A DNA stretch of 64,000 bases from Apis mellifera (GCF_003254395.2 NC_037639.1:1488001-1552000); one strand, 5' to 3'. Counted from the first letter of the stretch, positions 37,191 through 50,426 are shown. Notes: generated by a model not told the origin, from the letters alone. Numbers and translations: made by a program.

Positions 37191-37215
37191 GTTACATTAA
37201 TTCAAACGAACATTA
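37191..37215 (+). repeat. 25-bp dispersed repeat, copy 2
   Basis: Same orientation as the copy at 35665. Flanks diverge immediately on both sides, so only a short conserved core is shared. Confidence 0.6.
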
Positions 37216-37312
37216 ATTTCAACTAATATTATATAATCAAATATTAATAGCTGATTATCTGATTATCTTTATAATTTTAATCAATATTATCTAGATTAAT
37301 GCCGATTTTCGC

Positions 37313-37316
<4 letters not shown>

Positions 37317-37344
<28 letters not shown>
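37317..37344. repeat. (AT)n microsatellite
   Basis: Alternating TA dinucleotides, followed by ACACATACATATATA. Confidence 0.9.
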
Positions 37345-37350
<6 letters not shown>

Positions 37351-37884
37351 CATATATATTTATAATATAATATGATTGGAAATATATTTCATATCTATGA
37401 TAAGAAGAATTGATTTATTAAGCATAAATAATATAAATAATATTTATTAAAATACTATAATAAATATTAGTTACAAATATTACTTACAAATAGTATTTCC
37501 AAATAGTATTTGATATATTATTATGCATTTTAGAGAAAATGTTTCGTGAAATAAACATAAACTCATATTAATAGAAATAAAAAAACTCATAAAAAATAAA
37601 AAATTGTAATAAAAGAGAAGAATTAAATAAATTGTTATTATCGACAATTATGTACAATTTACTCTCCTAACATTATCAAATTCTATGTAAATGAAGTTTT
37701 ATTGCATAGGTATACGGGAAAATATTTTATTGAATTCAATTTTGAAATCGCTTATTTCTAAAAATTCAAAAATGATTTATCAAATTTTATTTCTACAATT
37801 TTGAAATATTTAAAATCGTGATAAATGTAATTACAAAAATCTATAAATCACTATAGTCAATATGATAAAAATAAAATAAACTAT

Positions 37885-38140
37885 TCACGGGCAAATGCTC
37901 AAGGTGGTTCGACATTTGGAACGTCTCATGTATGAGACATGAAAGAATTTCAAGCCTCTACTGAACCCGACCTATACTCTCTTCGGTTTTCTCATTTTTC
38001 TTTTCTACTTGGTTGCATCGGGTCGATATATCTTGAGGCAAATCGTCTGTTACATTTCCGTAATTTCAACACTGCCTTCTACTCTGTTATTACATTTCTA
38101 TACGAGGTCAGTTATTTTTATGAATTATGTTCTTGATAAG
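37885..38140. promoter_or_regulatory. GC-richer islet with perfect palindrome and possible exon
   Basis: GTCTCAT-GT-ATGAGAC (37923-37938) is a 7-bp-arm palindrome. Directly after it is a 65-codon plus-strand frame (37939-38136) that covers the GC-richer part and crosses a donor-like CTATACGAG|GTCAGT (GT near 38107). No signal peptide, domain or known motif is visible. I rate the exon reading low and a regulatory islet slightly more likely. Confidence 0.3.
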
Positions 38141-38814
38141 TGTGATCAAATACATAATATTGCGCAGTGAGCAAGCATTTACAGAAATATTTCATATTAA
38201 ATTTTCAAAAACAATTCCCAAAATTTTTTATCTTAATCATTAATATATAATATATATAATAATATTATCTTAATCATTAATATAAATCAGTATATTCAAT
38301 AAAATAAGTATTCATTATTATTGATATATATTTTATAATGAAAAAAATTGCCTTTAAATAATTCAGATTTTATGTGTAAAAGATATTTATTTAATAATTA
38401 TATATATAATAAATGAATATTTTTATTCGTTATTTCAAATTACTAATAATAAAAATATTTTTATAAAAATCTAAAAAAATTTTACAGAATTTTTTTTTCA
38501 GAATAGTTAAAGGAAGAAAAGAAAAATATTAAAACAATGTAAAATGTAAAATAAAAAATGACAACAATTTCAATCCAGAATATCGAAAGACAATATCATC
38601 ATTTTAATAATTTGTCAAATAATGATAAATATAAATGATAAATAATTATTATTATGATAATTATTATTACTATTATGATAAAGCTAATGTAGTTATTAAT
38701 GTAAATATAAAAATATTTAATTACAGTTATTTATTTGTATAGATAACAATAAAAAAATAATATGTAAACATAAGATTTCAAATTGGCAAAACCTCAAGAT
38801 GATATTTGTAAATG

Positions 38815-39130
38815 GAGAAAATAAGAAAGATCGAAGGTCGCAGGGAGGTGAATATACCTCCAAACGCGTCGCGTGCAGAGAGATAAAACAGCACCTACGC
38901 TATACATGCGAGTATTCTAAAAATATGAGTTTATTTTAACCGCGAGAGATGCGCCACGGTCTATCACGAAAACGAGATTTCGCCGACCAAATGTTCTAAC
39001 GGTGAAAACGAACTCTGATTGAAAATTCAAAGTTTCATCGTTTGAAATTCGATTGAACGTCAAGACTTGTTTCAAACAGACCATTATTACGCATCGTATA
39101 AATGTAGCAGTAGTCTTGTTCAGTCTTTTG
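38815..39130. promoter_or_regulatory. GC-rich CpG-containing islet with hairpin
   Basis: Contains GGAGGT-GAATAT-ACCTCC (38844-38861), ACGCGTCGCGTGCAG, CCGCGAGAGATGCGCC and GATTTCGCCGACC. It has no open frame of note, which makes a coding exon unlikely. Sharp AT flanks on both sides. Candidate enhancer or structured RNA. Confidence 0.4.
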
Positions 39131-39134
39131 CATA

Positions 39135-41440
39135 TATTTCAATACACTTTCGTGCTGCATCATAAAGTATTCTTCATTAATACGCCGATAATTAATCATA
39201 CATTATTTTCGTTTTTATTTGATTTAATATAGTGACTATAACTTTTTTATTGTATTTATATGTTCTTGATTTTTTAAATTGTAGCCAAGTTGAAATTATT
39301 AAAAAATCATTTGTTAAAGTTCTCGGATGTCTTTAAATGATTTTATATATATAATATAATTATAAAGATATTTATGATGATAACTTTTTTTTAATAATAT
39401 ATAATTAATTTAATTCGATATTTTCTCTTTTTGATGGACAACATTTTAAATAATTTGATATATTAAAAATTACTTTATTGAGAGACTGTTTTTTATCATT
39501 TTACATGATTTATTATTTTTTTTCTAATTTTTATTATTGTCTTTTCATTATAATATTATATTATAATATTATAATATAATCATTCTTATATATACTTATA
39601 TTTTATATTTTTTGACGAATTTTTTCATAATAAAAAGTTGCATGATAAATATTATATTGATTATGAAATTTTTTGAAACAATGCCCGAAATTTCTAGAAT
39701 TATTATTTTCATATTATTATCATATTATTCATATTATAATATTATAAAAAAAATTTAATATTTTTTTGCAGATTGCCTAATCTCTTATAAAATTCATTCG
39801 TAATATAGGAATGTTTAGTTTAAAATAATATTAAAATAAAAAATTGATTTCACTTGTTTTATTAAATTTATATCATATCTTTATATCATATAAATATAAA
39901 TATAAATATTCAGCAGATTATTCATTATAATTATTATTTTGTTCTATTTAAATTTTTTTCTTTCCTTTCTTAATTTAAGTATAAATATTTATGAAAAAAA
40001 AGTTAAATAATAAATATCATATTTTATTTTATATTTATTTGATATTTATATATTGTGCTATTTAATATTTATAATTTATGCTTTTATTTATTTTAAGAAA
40101 AATTAATATTTGTATACTCCTGATATTCGATCGAAATATAGATAGCAATAAAAATCTAAAATAAAAAAAAAATAATTACGAATATGTATTTATGTATTTC
40201 ATTTTATTTTATAATATTTAATAAATATGATAGATGCATAAATATACAAATATAAGTCTTTATTTCTTTTATTTATTTTAATCAATCGATTATTAAATTT
40301 CTTAACATAGAAAATTAATATCTAAGAATAAAAATATATACATTACACATTTAATTATGATATGAATTCTATTTTGTATTGATATATGAAACTATAAATA
40401 AAATAAGAAATATTTAAAGAAAATTCAAGTTTTAAAACGTATATATATATAATCGTATATATATATATAATTATAATAATCTTTATCATTATTATAATTT
40501 ATTTATCATTTATCATATCATTATTTATTTATCATATTATTTATCATTATTATAATATATATATATAATATTAAATTTATACCTTATGGCAATAAGTTTA
40601 AATATCATGATTGAGATTTTGCTAAAATTATTTTAGTTTAGTTAATTCTTTACTTATTTTTAAAAGATTATTTTTTATATTTATTTCATATAAAATCATA
40701 ATATAAATGTAATGATTTATTAATAAATAAAACTTGAAATAAAACTTTTTTCTTTTTCAATAAATTGATAATTTTCATGATTATATATAATATATATTCA
40801 ACTATGAATGAGTGCTAATCCTATATATTTGGTTAAAATATTCAGTCAAACATCAATAACTCGAATCTTAAAATTGGAAAAATTAAAATTTTCGAATTGG
40901 AAAAATTGTGTTTTATCAAAGTCTTCAAACAAAAATGACTTAAAAAATTAAACAATTCTAAATAATTCTAACAGTTAAAAAAAAAATAATATCGAACAAT
41001 AATTTATAACACATAATTACATATTTATATTTAAATAAAAGCACTGGTGGTTTAATTATAATATAAATTTAATTGATAAGAATTAAACTTTGATTTCTAG
41101 AGATTATTTGAATTTGATTATTTGAATATAAAGTTTAAAGATTCTTATATATTTCAGTTACATATGTCACTTATTTTTTTCACAATAGTTTTTCTATTAT
41201 CAAAATGAAGTATAAAGAGAATATTCTTAAAAGAAAAGTCTATATAAAAGTGAACAATGTTCTTCAAAAACGAGTATTATTCGAAAATCAATTACATATG
41301 CTTCTTATAAAAAGAAAATAAATATTGATCAATACAAAATACAAACATCTGGAAAATAAAAAGAATAAATATGTATACATATAAAATATAGAATATATAA
41401 TATTATTTGATCGAATAAAGTCAGTTAAGATTATAGTATC
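39135..41440. other. AT-rich DNA, no gene seen
   Basis: A/T words only. TTTATCATTATTATAAT-type repeats occur at 40480-40560. An acceptor-like TTTTTTTGCAG near 39761-39771 has no partner exon. Confidence 0.6.
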
Positions 41441-41449
41441 GTGTTATTT

Positions 41450-41710
41450 CAGATTAGAAATAAAATTACCCCTTTACGTGGCGAGTGAGTATTCATGTTG
41501 GTATTTTACATGGGAATGATTCGAACGTGTCCGAGCTGGTCCGGAAACGTATGACGTGTCGTACAACCTATCGGTTTACAATAGAGCAGAGTAGTAGTGG
41601 GTGCAGGTATTGGAAAGTGTTTTTGCAACGCACAAAAGTATGCTGCTCGATCGTCACCAAGGATATATCGAACGAAAGGTGTCTATTGTTTCTGTTCCTA
41701 TGTTCTTTTC
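41450..41710. promoter_or_regulatory. GC-rich islet with CRE-like site
   Basis: Runs from CCCCTTTACGTGGCGAG to ACGAAAGGTGTC and includes TCCGAGCTGGTCCGGAAACG, TGACGT (41552-41557) and GTGGGTGCAGGTATTGG. Overlapping open frames of 61-76 codons occur on both strands (41485, 41568, 41597), the usual result of stop-poor GC-rich DNA rather than three genes. CAG|GTATTG is a weak donor. Unrecognised. Confidence 0.4.
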
Positions 41711-41719
41711 TATAATAGA

Positions 41720-44700
41720 AACTATGCTTTTGCAAAAAAAAATTTAATTTCATTCATATTTTATGCATATTTATTTTTATATTTCGTCATAAATCATTGA
41801 ATATTTATCTTTTTTATGCTTAATTGTAAATTATACAATTTATAATTAAAAAAAAATTAGAATTTAAATATTATGATAAGCTACATTTTTTGTTTAAATT
41901 TTTTTAAATTTATATAATTTTATATTATATAGTGTCTATTCGAGTATATTTTTTGTACTTTGTATATAATATATGAATTATTTTATCTATGTTTTTCACT
42001 AATGTTAAATACTATTATTTTTAATGTTTATTAAGTTAATATATATTAAGCTAAATGTATATTATTATTAAAATATTAAAAACAAATTAAAAAATTATTA
42101 AAATAATATTTTTATGATTACAAATATTAAATTAAATTAATGTTAATATTATATTATAATTATAATGTTTATTTGTATATATTTTGAAATATAAATATAA
42201 ATAACTTATTATCTGTGTGAAATGAGAATTGATCAAAATCATTTTAATATGATTTACAAAAAATATGTAAATTTCATTTCTTATAAAAAGTAACAATATA
42301 AAAATTATTTATTTATTTTATTTCATAATTTTGTTATAAAAAATAATATATTTTTTGTGACGAAAACTAATTTTTTTCTTTTTGTTACTTTTTTTTTTTT
42401 ACTAGAATATTGCATTTGAACATGCTATTATCATAAAGCATTAGCATTATAAAAGTTATTGTTATTTTTCGTTGAAAATTAATGCAACAATGAATAAAAA
42501 AATAATTCTTTCTATATTATACTACTGATTCTTATATATTATTAAGATGATTCGCCTGATATTATATTGTAACATGCCATTGTTATTGCTAGTAACAAAT
42601 TTTTCAGAATCAAATAGTTTCAAGAACATATTTTAATATTATTAGTTTTTTCTATAGATGAAAACAGAATATGAATCATTAATACTTTTTATTATCATAT
42701 ATTTTTTATTATATCAATTGATACAATTTGATATTCTCTACATAAAAATATTAACAATACATTATATTATATTTATGTTCAAAAATTAATTTAGGAAATA
42801 TTTTATTCAAGATTTATTAATTATTTATTAATTATTTATTAATTATTTATCATTTACAGAAAAATAAAAAACACATGAAATAGTACCCTATTATTTATGT
42901 TCTCCTTGTTTTTTATATGTAAATTTATTAATATTTTATATGTAAATTTTACAAATTTCAAGTTAAAATATTTCCAAAACTAATGATTTAATATTCTTTT
43001 TGTTAAAAATATTAAATTATATCAATGATGCAATGAAAAACATATAATCCCATTTAAAAAAACATTAATGTCTTTCATATATGTTTACCTAAAAAAAAAA
43101 AATTAATAACATCAGAATTGTAAAATTATCATTCCTGAAATCATTTAAGTTTATATAAAATATTTTTTATTATAATAATAATAACGAAAATCGAATATCT
43201 ATCTCTAAATTTATATATGTATAACTAATTTTTAACTATCTTGAATTTGAAACTTTTGAACTATCATAACTTTAACTATCTTGAATGAAAATAAATAGAT
43301 CTTTTTATTATATTTTTTTTCAAGTTTAAAATAGAACTTCCCTACATCAATTCTTTAGTTTTCATGATGTTTCATGATTGTTTAAATTTCTTAAAAATAT
43401 AAAATATGTATTATTATAACACTATAGGAGAATCTATTACATAAAACAAAGATACAAAAAATATTTCCATAATTTAAGCAATTTTTTTTTTATAATATTT
43501 TTAATGTTATTTTAATATTAAAAATATTTTTACAGTCTTATAATATCCTTAATCTTAGGATAATATTTTTAATTTAATGAAAAAAAAAGCAAATTCTTAG
43601 AATTTCTTTTCATAATTAAAATTTTAAAAAATACAATTACTTGTATTTTTTTTTACTACTATTTTTTTTTACTTTTATTTTTTACTACAATTGATGTATA
43701 TTTAAAAAGAAATTATAAATAAAAAATTATATTAATGAAATATCAAGTCATAATAAAACTAAATAAAACTAAATAAATTTAATTAAATTAATAAAAACTA
43801 AGAAAATTTGTATTCTTAAACACATTCATAAATTTGTATTTCTTAAACACTCATGTTATAATTTAAGAAATATATAAATTCAATTATTCAGGAAGAAACA
43901 TTTATACTTTTGAAATAAATGAATAAATTTATGTGAATAAACATATACATTAATAAATTTTAAAAATTTTATTGAGTGATGAAATTCCGAATTACAAAAT
44001 AACATTATTTAAAAATAAATGATATAATTGTTAATATAATACTACATAAATTCTCGAAAAATAATATTTATTAATAAATCATAACAATTTTTTTTATAGT
44101 ATTTATATTATTTATATATTTTATTTTATAAATTCTGATTTTAAAAAACGTATGATTAAGATTATATATGATTAAAATAGTAAATTTATAATTTGCTTCT
44201 GCTATAAAACCGATATTATTTTTCCATAAACTTAATATATAAATGAATACGATTAAAATACGATGAAAATGGAACATTAAAATCTTATAAATCATATGAA
44301 ATGTCAATTTTTTACTTATTTTAACATAATATATATTAATTTCAAATTGAATATTCGGTAAAAGTTTTCATATTATTATTCATATTACTATTTTGTTACT
44401 GATTTTCTACTCATTATATTATTATATTATAAATATATGTTATTCGATTTTAAAAATACGTAGAACGTTAATAGATGTTACATAGTAAATTTGAAAAATC
44501 CTATAAAATTGATAAAATAATTATAAAATATAATAAATTATCAATATCTTAATTGCAAATTTTGATTTCTTTATAAAAATTAAGGAATATAAGTTTTTTT
44601 TATTTAAAAAAACTTAACAAATTGTAGAAAATATCGAATTTTAAGCAAATTTCAGATTATTAACAAATTATTAACAGATTATTAACAAATAATGACAAAT

Positions 44701-44940
44701 TAATATTGAAATTAGTTTATATGTAAATAAAAATATTATAGTTTTTATAATAAAACATTGTAATTCATGTTAATCTTTTTGAATTTAGTTTTTAAAAGAA
44801 ACTTTGGCTTAATTTTATATACTTAAATTTATATATATATATAAATTTCTCATCCATTAAAAGATTTAAATTTTTCCTAAATATTTTTTTATTATGAAAC
44901 GAATACTTTCACTTATGAGATACAAGAATGAGTTAAAAAT
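41720..44940. other. AT-rich DNA with short tandem duplications
   Basis: Holds an 11-bp TTATTAATTAT array (42813-42853), a duplicated TTTAACTATCTTGAAT about 41 bp apart (about 43231-43287) and a TTATTAACARA triple repeat (44654-44692). No gene seen. Confidence 0.6.
42813..42853. repeat. 11-bp tandem repeat, about 3.5 units
   Basis: TTATTAATTAT repeated head to tail with almost no divergence. Confidence 0.75.
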
Positions 44941-44949
44941 ACATTGACA

Positions 44950-45145
44950 TTGCTAGGAAAAATTGCACAATGTGAGTAAGGGTGATATAAGGATAATCCA
45001 TAGAAGGGACCTTCCAGTAAGAGAAGAGAACATTCAGGATTCTTTCACGTCGAAAGAAAAAGAATGGTTTTTAACATCGACGAAAGAGCACATATGGCCG
45101 GAAAGATCTATGAAAATTTATGAGCTGTCTGGAATATTCTTATCC
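44950..45145 (+). other. Mixed-composition patch with an 88-codon frame, unassigned
   Basis: The frame at 44963-45229 begins MHNVSKGDIRIIHRRDLPVR and is acidic/basic-rich over the first 60 residues, then degenerates to Phe-rich AT translation. The GC-richer part ends where the plausible peptide ends. Donor-like words lie inside it (TGTGAGTAAG, CCAGTAAGAG). It could be a decayed or genuine internal exon, but I recognise nothing in it. Confidence 0.25.
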
Positions 45146-46509
45146 CAAACAGTTTTATTCCATGTTTCATTAAATATATTTCAACATAAATTTTTTCCTT
45201 TTCAATTTTTTAAGATTTTGAAAAATTGATCAAAAATTTGATTTTATTCTATTATCTATATAGGAATAAAATACAATAAATATATATGTATAAATTCTTT
45301 TATTTATATTCTTACATTATATTTCTTTTCATTTTTATAATAGTTCATTATTTTTTTTAATTAATGAGTATCTAATTTGGAGTTCATTTGTAGTTCTAAT
45401 GAAAAAAATTAGAACTATAAAATATTATATAACTAATAATATAAGATAAAAAGTAATTCTATAATACATGTAAGTGAAAAAATCGAAAAAAAAAACTAAA
45501 ATTTATTCCTTTAAAATTTCATTTTCAACTAAATCAAATTAAAAAATTTTATTCCCTCTTTTTTTTGGACATATAAAATACAAATCAGATTTGTTATATC
45601 TTTATTTTGTTTATTTAATTTTCGATATTATAATTCGATGTTTTATTGACGAGAAAGTGAGATATGATTCATTTTTTGTTTGATTATCATTAATATTTAA
45701 AAAATATTTAAAAATGGAGTAAGTTATATATTTAATACAAATATTTTTAATTTATTAATTTTATTTTATTTAAATTTGTTTTATTTAAAAATTTCCATTA
45801 CTTTTTTTTTTCTTTTATTTTTTCTTTACGGAATCACTTTCGTAAAGGAAACATATTTTAGATTTGTTGTAAATACTGTGAAAATAAAATTACAATAATA
45901 AAGAACAACATATATGCAACAAATTTAATAAAAATGAATATTAGAATGAAACAAAAAAGTCAAAATTATAAAACAATTTTCTAATAAAAATTTTTTAAAT
46001 ATTTTTAAACAAAATTAACAATATATACAAAATAATTTTATTTAATCTATTCAAAGTAATAATCTATCAAAGTAATGAATTCAAAAATCTCTAGCAAAGA
46101 ATATTTATTAAAAATTATTAGATTATTATTAGATATAGAAACGAAAAAAATAAATAATTAATATAATAAATAAAAATAATTTTTAAATAGTGGTTAATAG
46201 TATTTCAAAAATTTTAACATTACAATAAAATGCAACTTTAATCTAATGAGTAACAAAATAAAATTTTGTTTTTATGTTTCGTATTTATTCTAAATATGAT
46301 TCCAATTCTTTTAATTCTTTCTATCAATTCGTTTGATGAAAGTTATCTATCGATTTATCCGCATTGATTTACCGCAACTGAAAACTGGCATTTCAACATA
46401 AATGAGGTAAAAATGTGTAAATATTTGAAAACAAATAATCGGATTTCATATGTAATTACAATTGTATGTTTAATTCTTGCATTTATACTTTATTATTGAC
46501 TGAAGATTG

Positions 46510-46510
<1 letters not shown>

Positions 46511-46562
<52 letters not shown>
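46511..46562. repeat. (AT)n microsatellite, longest in the window
   Basis: About 50 bases of uninterrupted TA dinucleotides. Confidence 0.9.
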
Positions 46563-46565
<3 letters not shown>

Positions 46566-47140
46566 ATATCATAAAATAAATAATATATTTGCAAATAATA
46601 AAATAAAAATGTTGACACATATTTATATTTTTATCTAATATTATCTATTATTATATGTAATATAATGTGTATATATAATATATTAAATGTATCAAGCTGC
46701 AATTCAATAAAATATTTTAAAATAATTAAATAAAGATAAGCTTCCATAAATTATTAGGATAAATGAAGTTAATTTTAAACTAAAATTCAAAAATGAATTT
46801 TTTCTTCAAAACTTTATTCATTATATATATAGTAATAAGTTTAAAAAAGTTATACTGCTTTCAGTTTTACATAAGTAGTTTAAAATACTTCACGTATTTT
46901 TTGCTTATTGAAATATTAACATTTACCTATTCGGTTATTAATATTTTATTAAATATTATTTATTTATTAAATATTAATGCTGGAATTATATGATGTAATT
47001 AAATAGCTAATAATTAAATATATATTAGAAATAAAATAAAAAATCTTGTCGGATATCTTGATAAAATAAATTTTTCAATTTTCAATATATATTTAAATTT
47101 TATTGAAATAAAATTTTTTTTAGGTATTTTTTTATTGATT

Positions 47141-47166
47141 AGAAATAATACTCATTTCATTCAATA

Positions 47167-47204
<38 letters not shown>

Positions 47205-47230
47205 TATTGAATGAAATGAGTATTATTTCT
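47141..47230. repeat. Perfect 90-bp palindrome
   Basis: Thirty bases beginning AGAAATAATACTCATTTC at 47141-47170 are exactly complementary to 47201-47230, and the 30-base centre is (AT)15, itself self-complementary. There is not one mismatch over 90 bases. A third arm copy with an indel-like change lies at 47295-47323, after another (AT) stretch. Confidence 0.95.
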
Positions 47231-47294
47231 TATATATATATATATTATATATATAATATATATAATATATCTTATATTATATATATATATATAT

Positions 47295-47323
47295 ATTATT
47301 TATCAAATGAAATGAGTATTATT
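47295..47323. repeat. Third copy of the palindrome arm
   Basis: Carries TCAAATGAAATGAGTATTAT in the same orientation as the right arm of the palindrome, again bounded by AT dinucleotide runs. Confidence 0.8.
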
Positions 47324-47329
47324 ATTATA

Positions 47330-49500
47330 ATATATTATTATATATATATATATTTTAATAATACTTGATATTGAATTATCACCAGTTGAAAAATAAATTT
47401 TAGAACAGATATATAGAAAATATGTATTGCTATGTACATTATACTTAGATTCAACTTAGAATTTTCACCTATGATCCATCGAATGTTATATTTCCTTTTA
47501 TATGTTCAGAATGCATGGTGTTTTGATAAAATGAATAGTTTACTTTGTTTTCGAAATCTTATGCTGTTATGTGAAAAATATTTTTCTATTCTTATTCTTT
47601 TTTATTTTTTATAAATTAATATTTTCTAGTAAATCATATATAATTTACAACTACTTGCAGAATTGAAAAATATTCAAAATAAATTATATTACATAATATA
47701 ATAATAATTATATTATAAATCTGAAACATTTCAATAATTTTCATAATTACATACGATTATAAAATATTTTTTATTTTTCTTTTTTTATTTCTTAAACATT
47801 GGATACAAATTAAATTTATTTAAATATTATATAATAATATATAAATATATACAATAATTCAAAATCAGTTCTGATTAATTGAAAATATTATGAATGAATT
47901 TTCAACGATTTATAATAGATAATTTTCAATAGATTTATAATAAATATTCATTTCAAAATAATATTTATATATATAATTAAAGTAGAAAGTATAAATAAAT
48001 TATACATACATATTTAAAATAGTAGTTCTTTATATATAAGTATTATTTTAAATGTAAGTTTATTTGTAAAATTTTTATTTTTATATTTAAAAAAAAAATT
48101 TTTTAATTTTATTCAATAAATACTTTTGTTTAATATTTATTGAATTCAGATAATAGAAAAATAATTTTTATTTAATTTTTATTTTTTTTTTTATTTTTTG
48201 CATATTTTCTCAGCAGCAATGTTAATTTTATAATAATTTTCTTTTTTTTAATTCTTTTTCCTTTTTCTTTACTTTATAAATTTTCAATTAAATGCATTTA
48301 AATAATATAAGTATTATTGAAATGAAATATAGAAAATTCATTAAAAAAATTGTTCGTAAATAAATAAAACATTAATTTTAAAATTATAAGAAAAAAATGG
48401 AAAGATGAAAAAGTAATTAGATCAATAAGTATTAAAGTAATAAAGTAATTAAGATAAATAAATAAAAACGAATAAATTCATAGAAATTTTCTCAAGAATA
48501 AGTTTTGTTAAAATCAAATAAATTCGATTGCTCTTTCATTCTTCAACTTAATTAATACGTGAAATCATCAAGCCTAGTTCGTTTTCCAACGCTTGTGGAT
48601 GGCTAGAAAATTACGAAAATTTATTTTTGAGAAACAAAATTCACATAGAATAATCTTAAACGATAAAAAGAAATATAAAACTTTCTTTTTCATCATCATT
48701 GAACATATTTTTATTACTTTAACCCGCGTTATTTAATAATATATTTGCTAAATATAACTTTCTTTAAATTGAAAAAAAAAAATGAAGAGAAATTAAATAT
48801 TTAAAAATTTAACATTAACAGGAGATAAATTCGAAATAATATCAAATAAATTCGAAATAATGAAATATGAAATAAAATCTATGAAACACATATAGTAGGA
48901 TAGAATAAAAAATAAAAGCAAAATTTTTTTTTTCATATTCATTTTTATCAAAAAAAAGTTATTTTTTATTATATTAATATTATAAACTGTTAAAATTTAA
49001 ATTTAGTTATTATACAATTAATGATTAGTAACAAATTTTTTAATATAATATATTTTTTAATATAATGTAAACTTTTAAGAAGTTATTGTTTTTATTGATT
49101 CTAAATTTTTTTTAATAATGTACAATATAATAATTTTTTGTTTTTTAATTTACTGTTTAGAAATATAATAGTTATTAGTTTTAATAAAAAATAAAAATAA
49201 TTTCACAAATATTTTAATAAAATATGAATAAATTTATAATATAAGACTAAAAATATTATAATTAATATATTTCACAAAATATATCAATACTAAATATATT
49301 TTACAAAATATAGAAGATTAAGAGCAAAGTTTTTTTGTTACCAATACTAATAATAATAATATTTAATGATAGTATATGTAGTAAAAGAAAATTTATTTAA
49401 CAATTTTCGGAGACTATGATTAATCATATAGTAAACGATTAAAAAGATTGTTTTAATTTATATACAAAATGACAATATATTCGTAAGGCATCTCCAAAGA
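47330..49500. other. AT-rich DNA, no gene seen
   Basis: A/T sequence. A small mixed patch at 48540-48605 (AAGCCTAGTTCG, CAACGCTTGTGGATGGC) is too short to interpret. Confidence 0.6.
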
Positions 49501-49507
49501 GTCCATT

Positions 49508-49690
49508 CTAGAAATCAAAGCAAATACAAAAATTCATATATACAAAAATGTCGTTTAAGACTTATTTATTTAAGTAATAAGTAATTGAAATTTGTATGTC
49601 TAAACGAAGAAAGACGAAAAGAGAGCGAGACCATTCCGTTATCACTTTCTATTTTTGAAAGGCTTCTAATATAAACTTAACTTTTTGTAT
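49508..49690 (+). mobile_element. Palindromic repeat family, copy B
   Basis: Begins CTAGAAATCAAAGCAAATAC, then TATACAAAAATGTCG, TTATTTATTTAAGTAATAAG, TAATTGAAATTTG, and GACGAAAAGAGAGCGAGACC, matching copy A word for word with substitutions. A degraded right arm (minus-strand GTATACAAAAAGTTAAG) may end near 49690. Confidence 0.55.
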
Positions 49691-49716
49691 ACAATATTAT
49701 ATTTAAACGCTTACAG

Positions 49717-49903
49717 TCAGGAATACGTGATTTCTGAGAATTCAATTGAAAAGATAAAAAAAGGAGATAAGTTAAGTGAGATATCAATGTCCATGATGTA
49801 TCGATATGTGCTGAAACAATTAATGATTGGTATCAAGTTTCATTCGGCATACTCGAAATTCATTTCAAGATTCCAAGAATTGAATTTTATAAGTGAGCAA
49901 TAG
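49717..49903 (+). other. Possible exon or decayed coding fragment
   Basis: An acceptor-like CGCTTACAG precedes an open frame ending in a stop at 49901-49903. The peptide starts SQEYVISENSIEKIKKGDKL and has a plausible amphipathic charge pattern, unlike the Phe/Ile-rich chance frames elsewhere. The frame begins at 49685 if a start codon is required. It abuts repeat copy B, so it may be part of a transposon-derived sequence. No family recognised. Confidence 0.25.
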
Positions 49904-50426
49904 TTACCAACTTTTTTGCTTATTTTGATCTTTAGAATCAATCCTTCGAAAATATCCCATAAATATATTAACGTCATGTTTTATATATATATTGATTAAT
50001 TGTTATAATAAGTCAGACAAATCCGTATCGTCGGTAAAAATAAAAAATAAATTCATAAAAAAATGAAAGAGTGCGGCATTTTCAAAAACAGATGGTTTAT
50101 TGTGATGTAAATGAGAAAGAAATAAAATTATAAAATGTTCGTAAATTCATTAATTATATTAATATCCCAAAAAAAGCATTATTGCAAAGAAATAATGATT
50201 AGAGCTGATTACATCACATTTTTGCACGATAAAAGATATTGTTTTCTTGACGAAAACAAAATAATTTGAGAATTTAAAATGATTATCCATTTACATTTGA
50301 TATTTTAACAACGAACAAATTTATTTAATTAAAAAAATTTTTTCATGTGAAACTATTATTTAGAGAGATGGAAAATTTTTGTGAATTTTTTTTTTTTGAA
50401 ATTTTATATTTTCCTGCTTTTTCTTA

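Larger units (their letters stand above)
34010..37880. other. AT-rich DNA, no gene seen
   Basis: Contains the two copies of a 25-bp exact repeat, an (AT)n run at 37317-37344 and small T/C tracts near 35890-35990. No coding signal. Confidence 0.6.

Noticed and set aside
41515..41535. tRNA T-loop-like GTTCGAATC on the minus strand
   Set aside because: The flanking bases cannot form the T stem and no acceptor, D or anticodon arms are found.
41485..41800. Three overlapping frames in the 41.5-kb islet
   Set aside because: Different frames and strands over the same bases; no domain; treated as islet shadows.
47095..47130. TTTTTTTAG|GTATTT as a recursive splice site
   Set aside because: Donor GTATTT is poor and there is no downstream exon-like composition.
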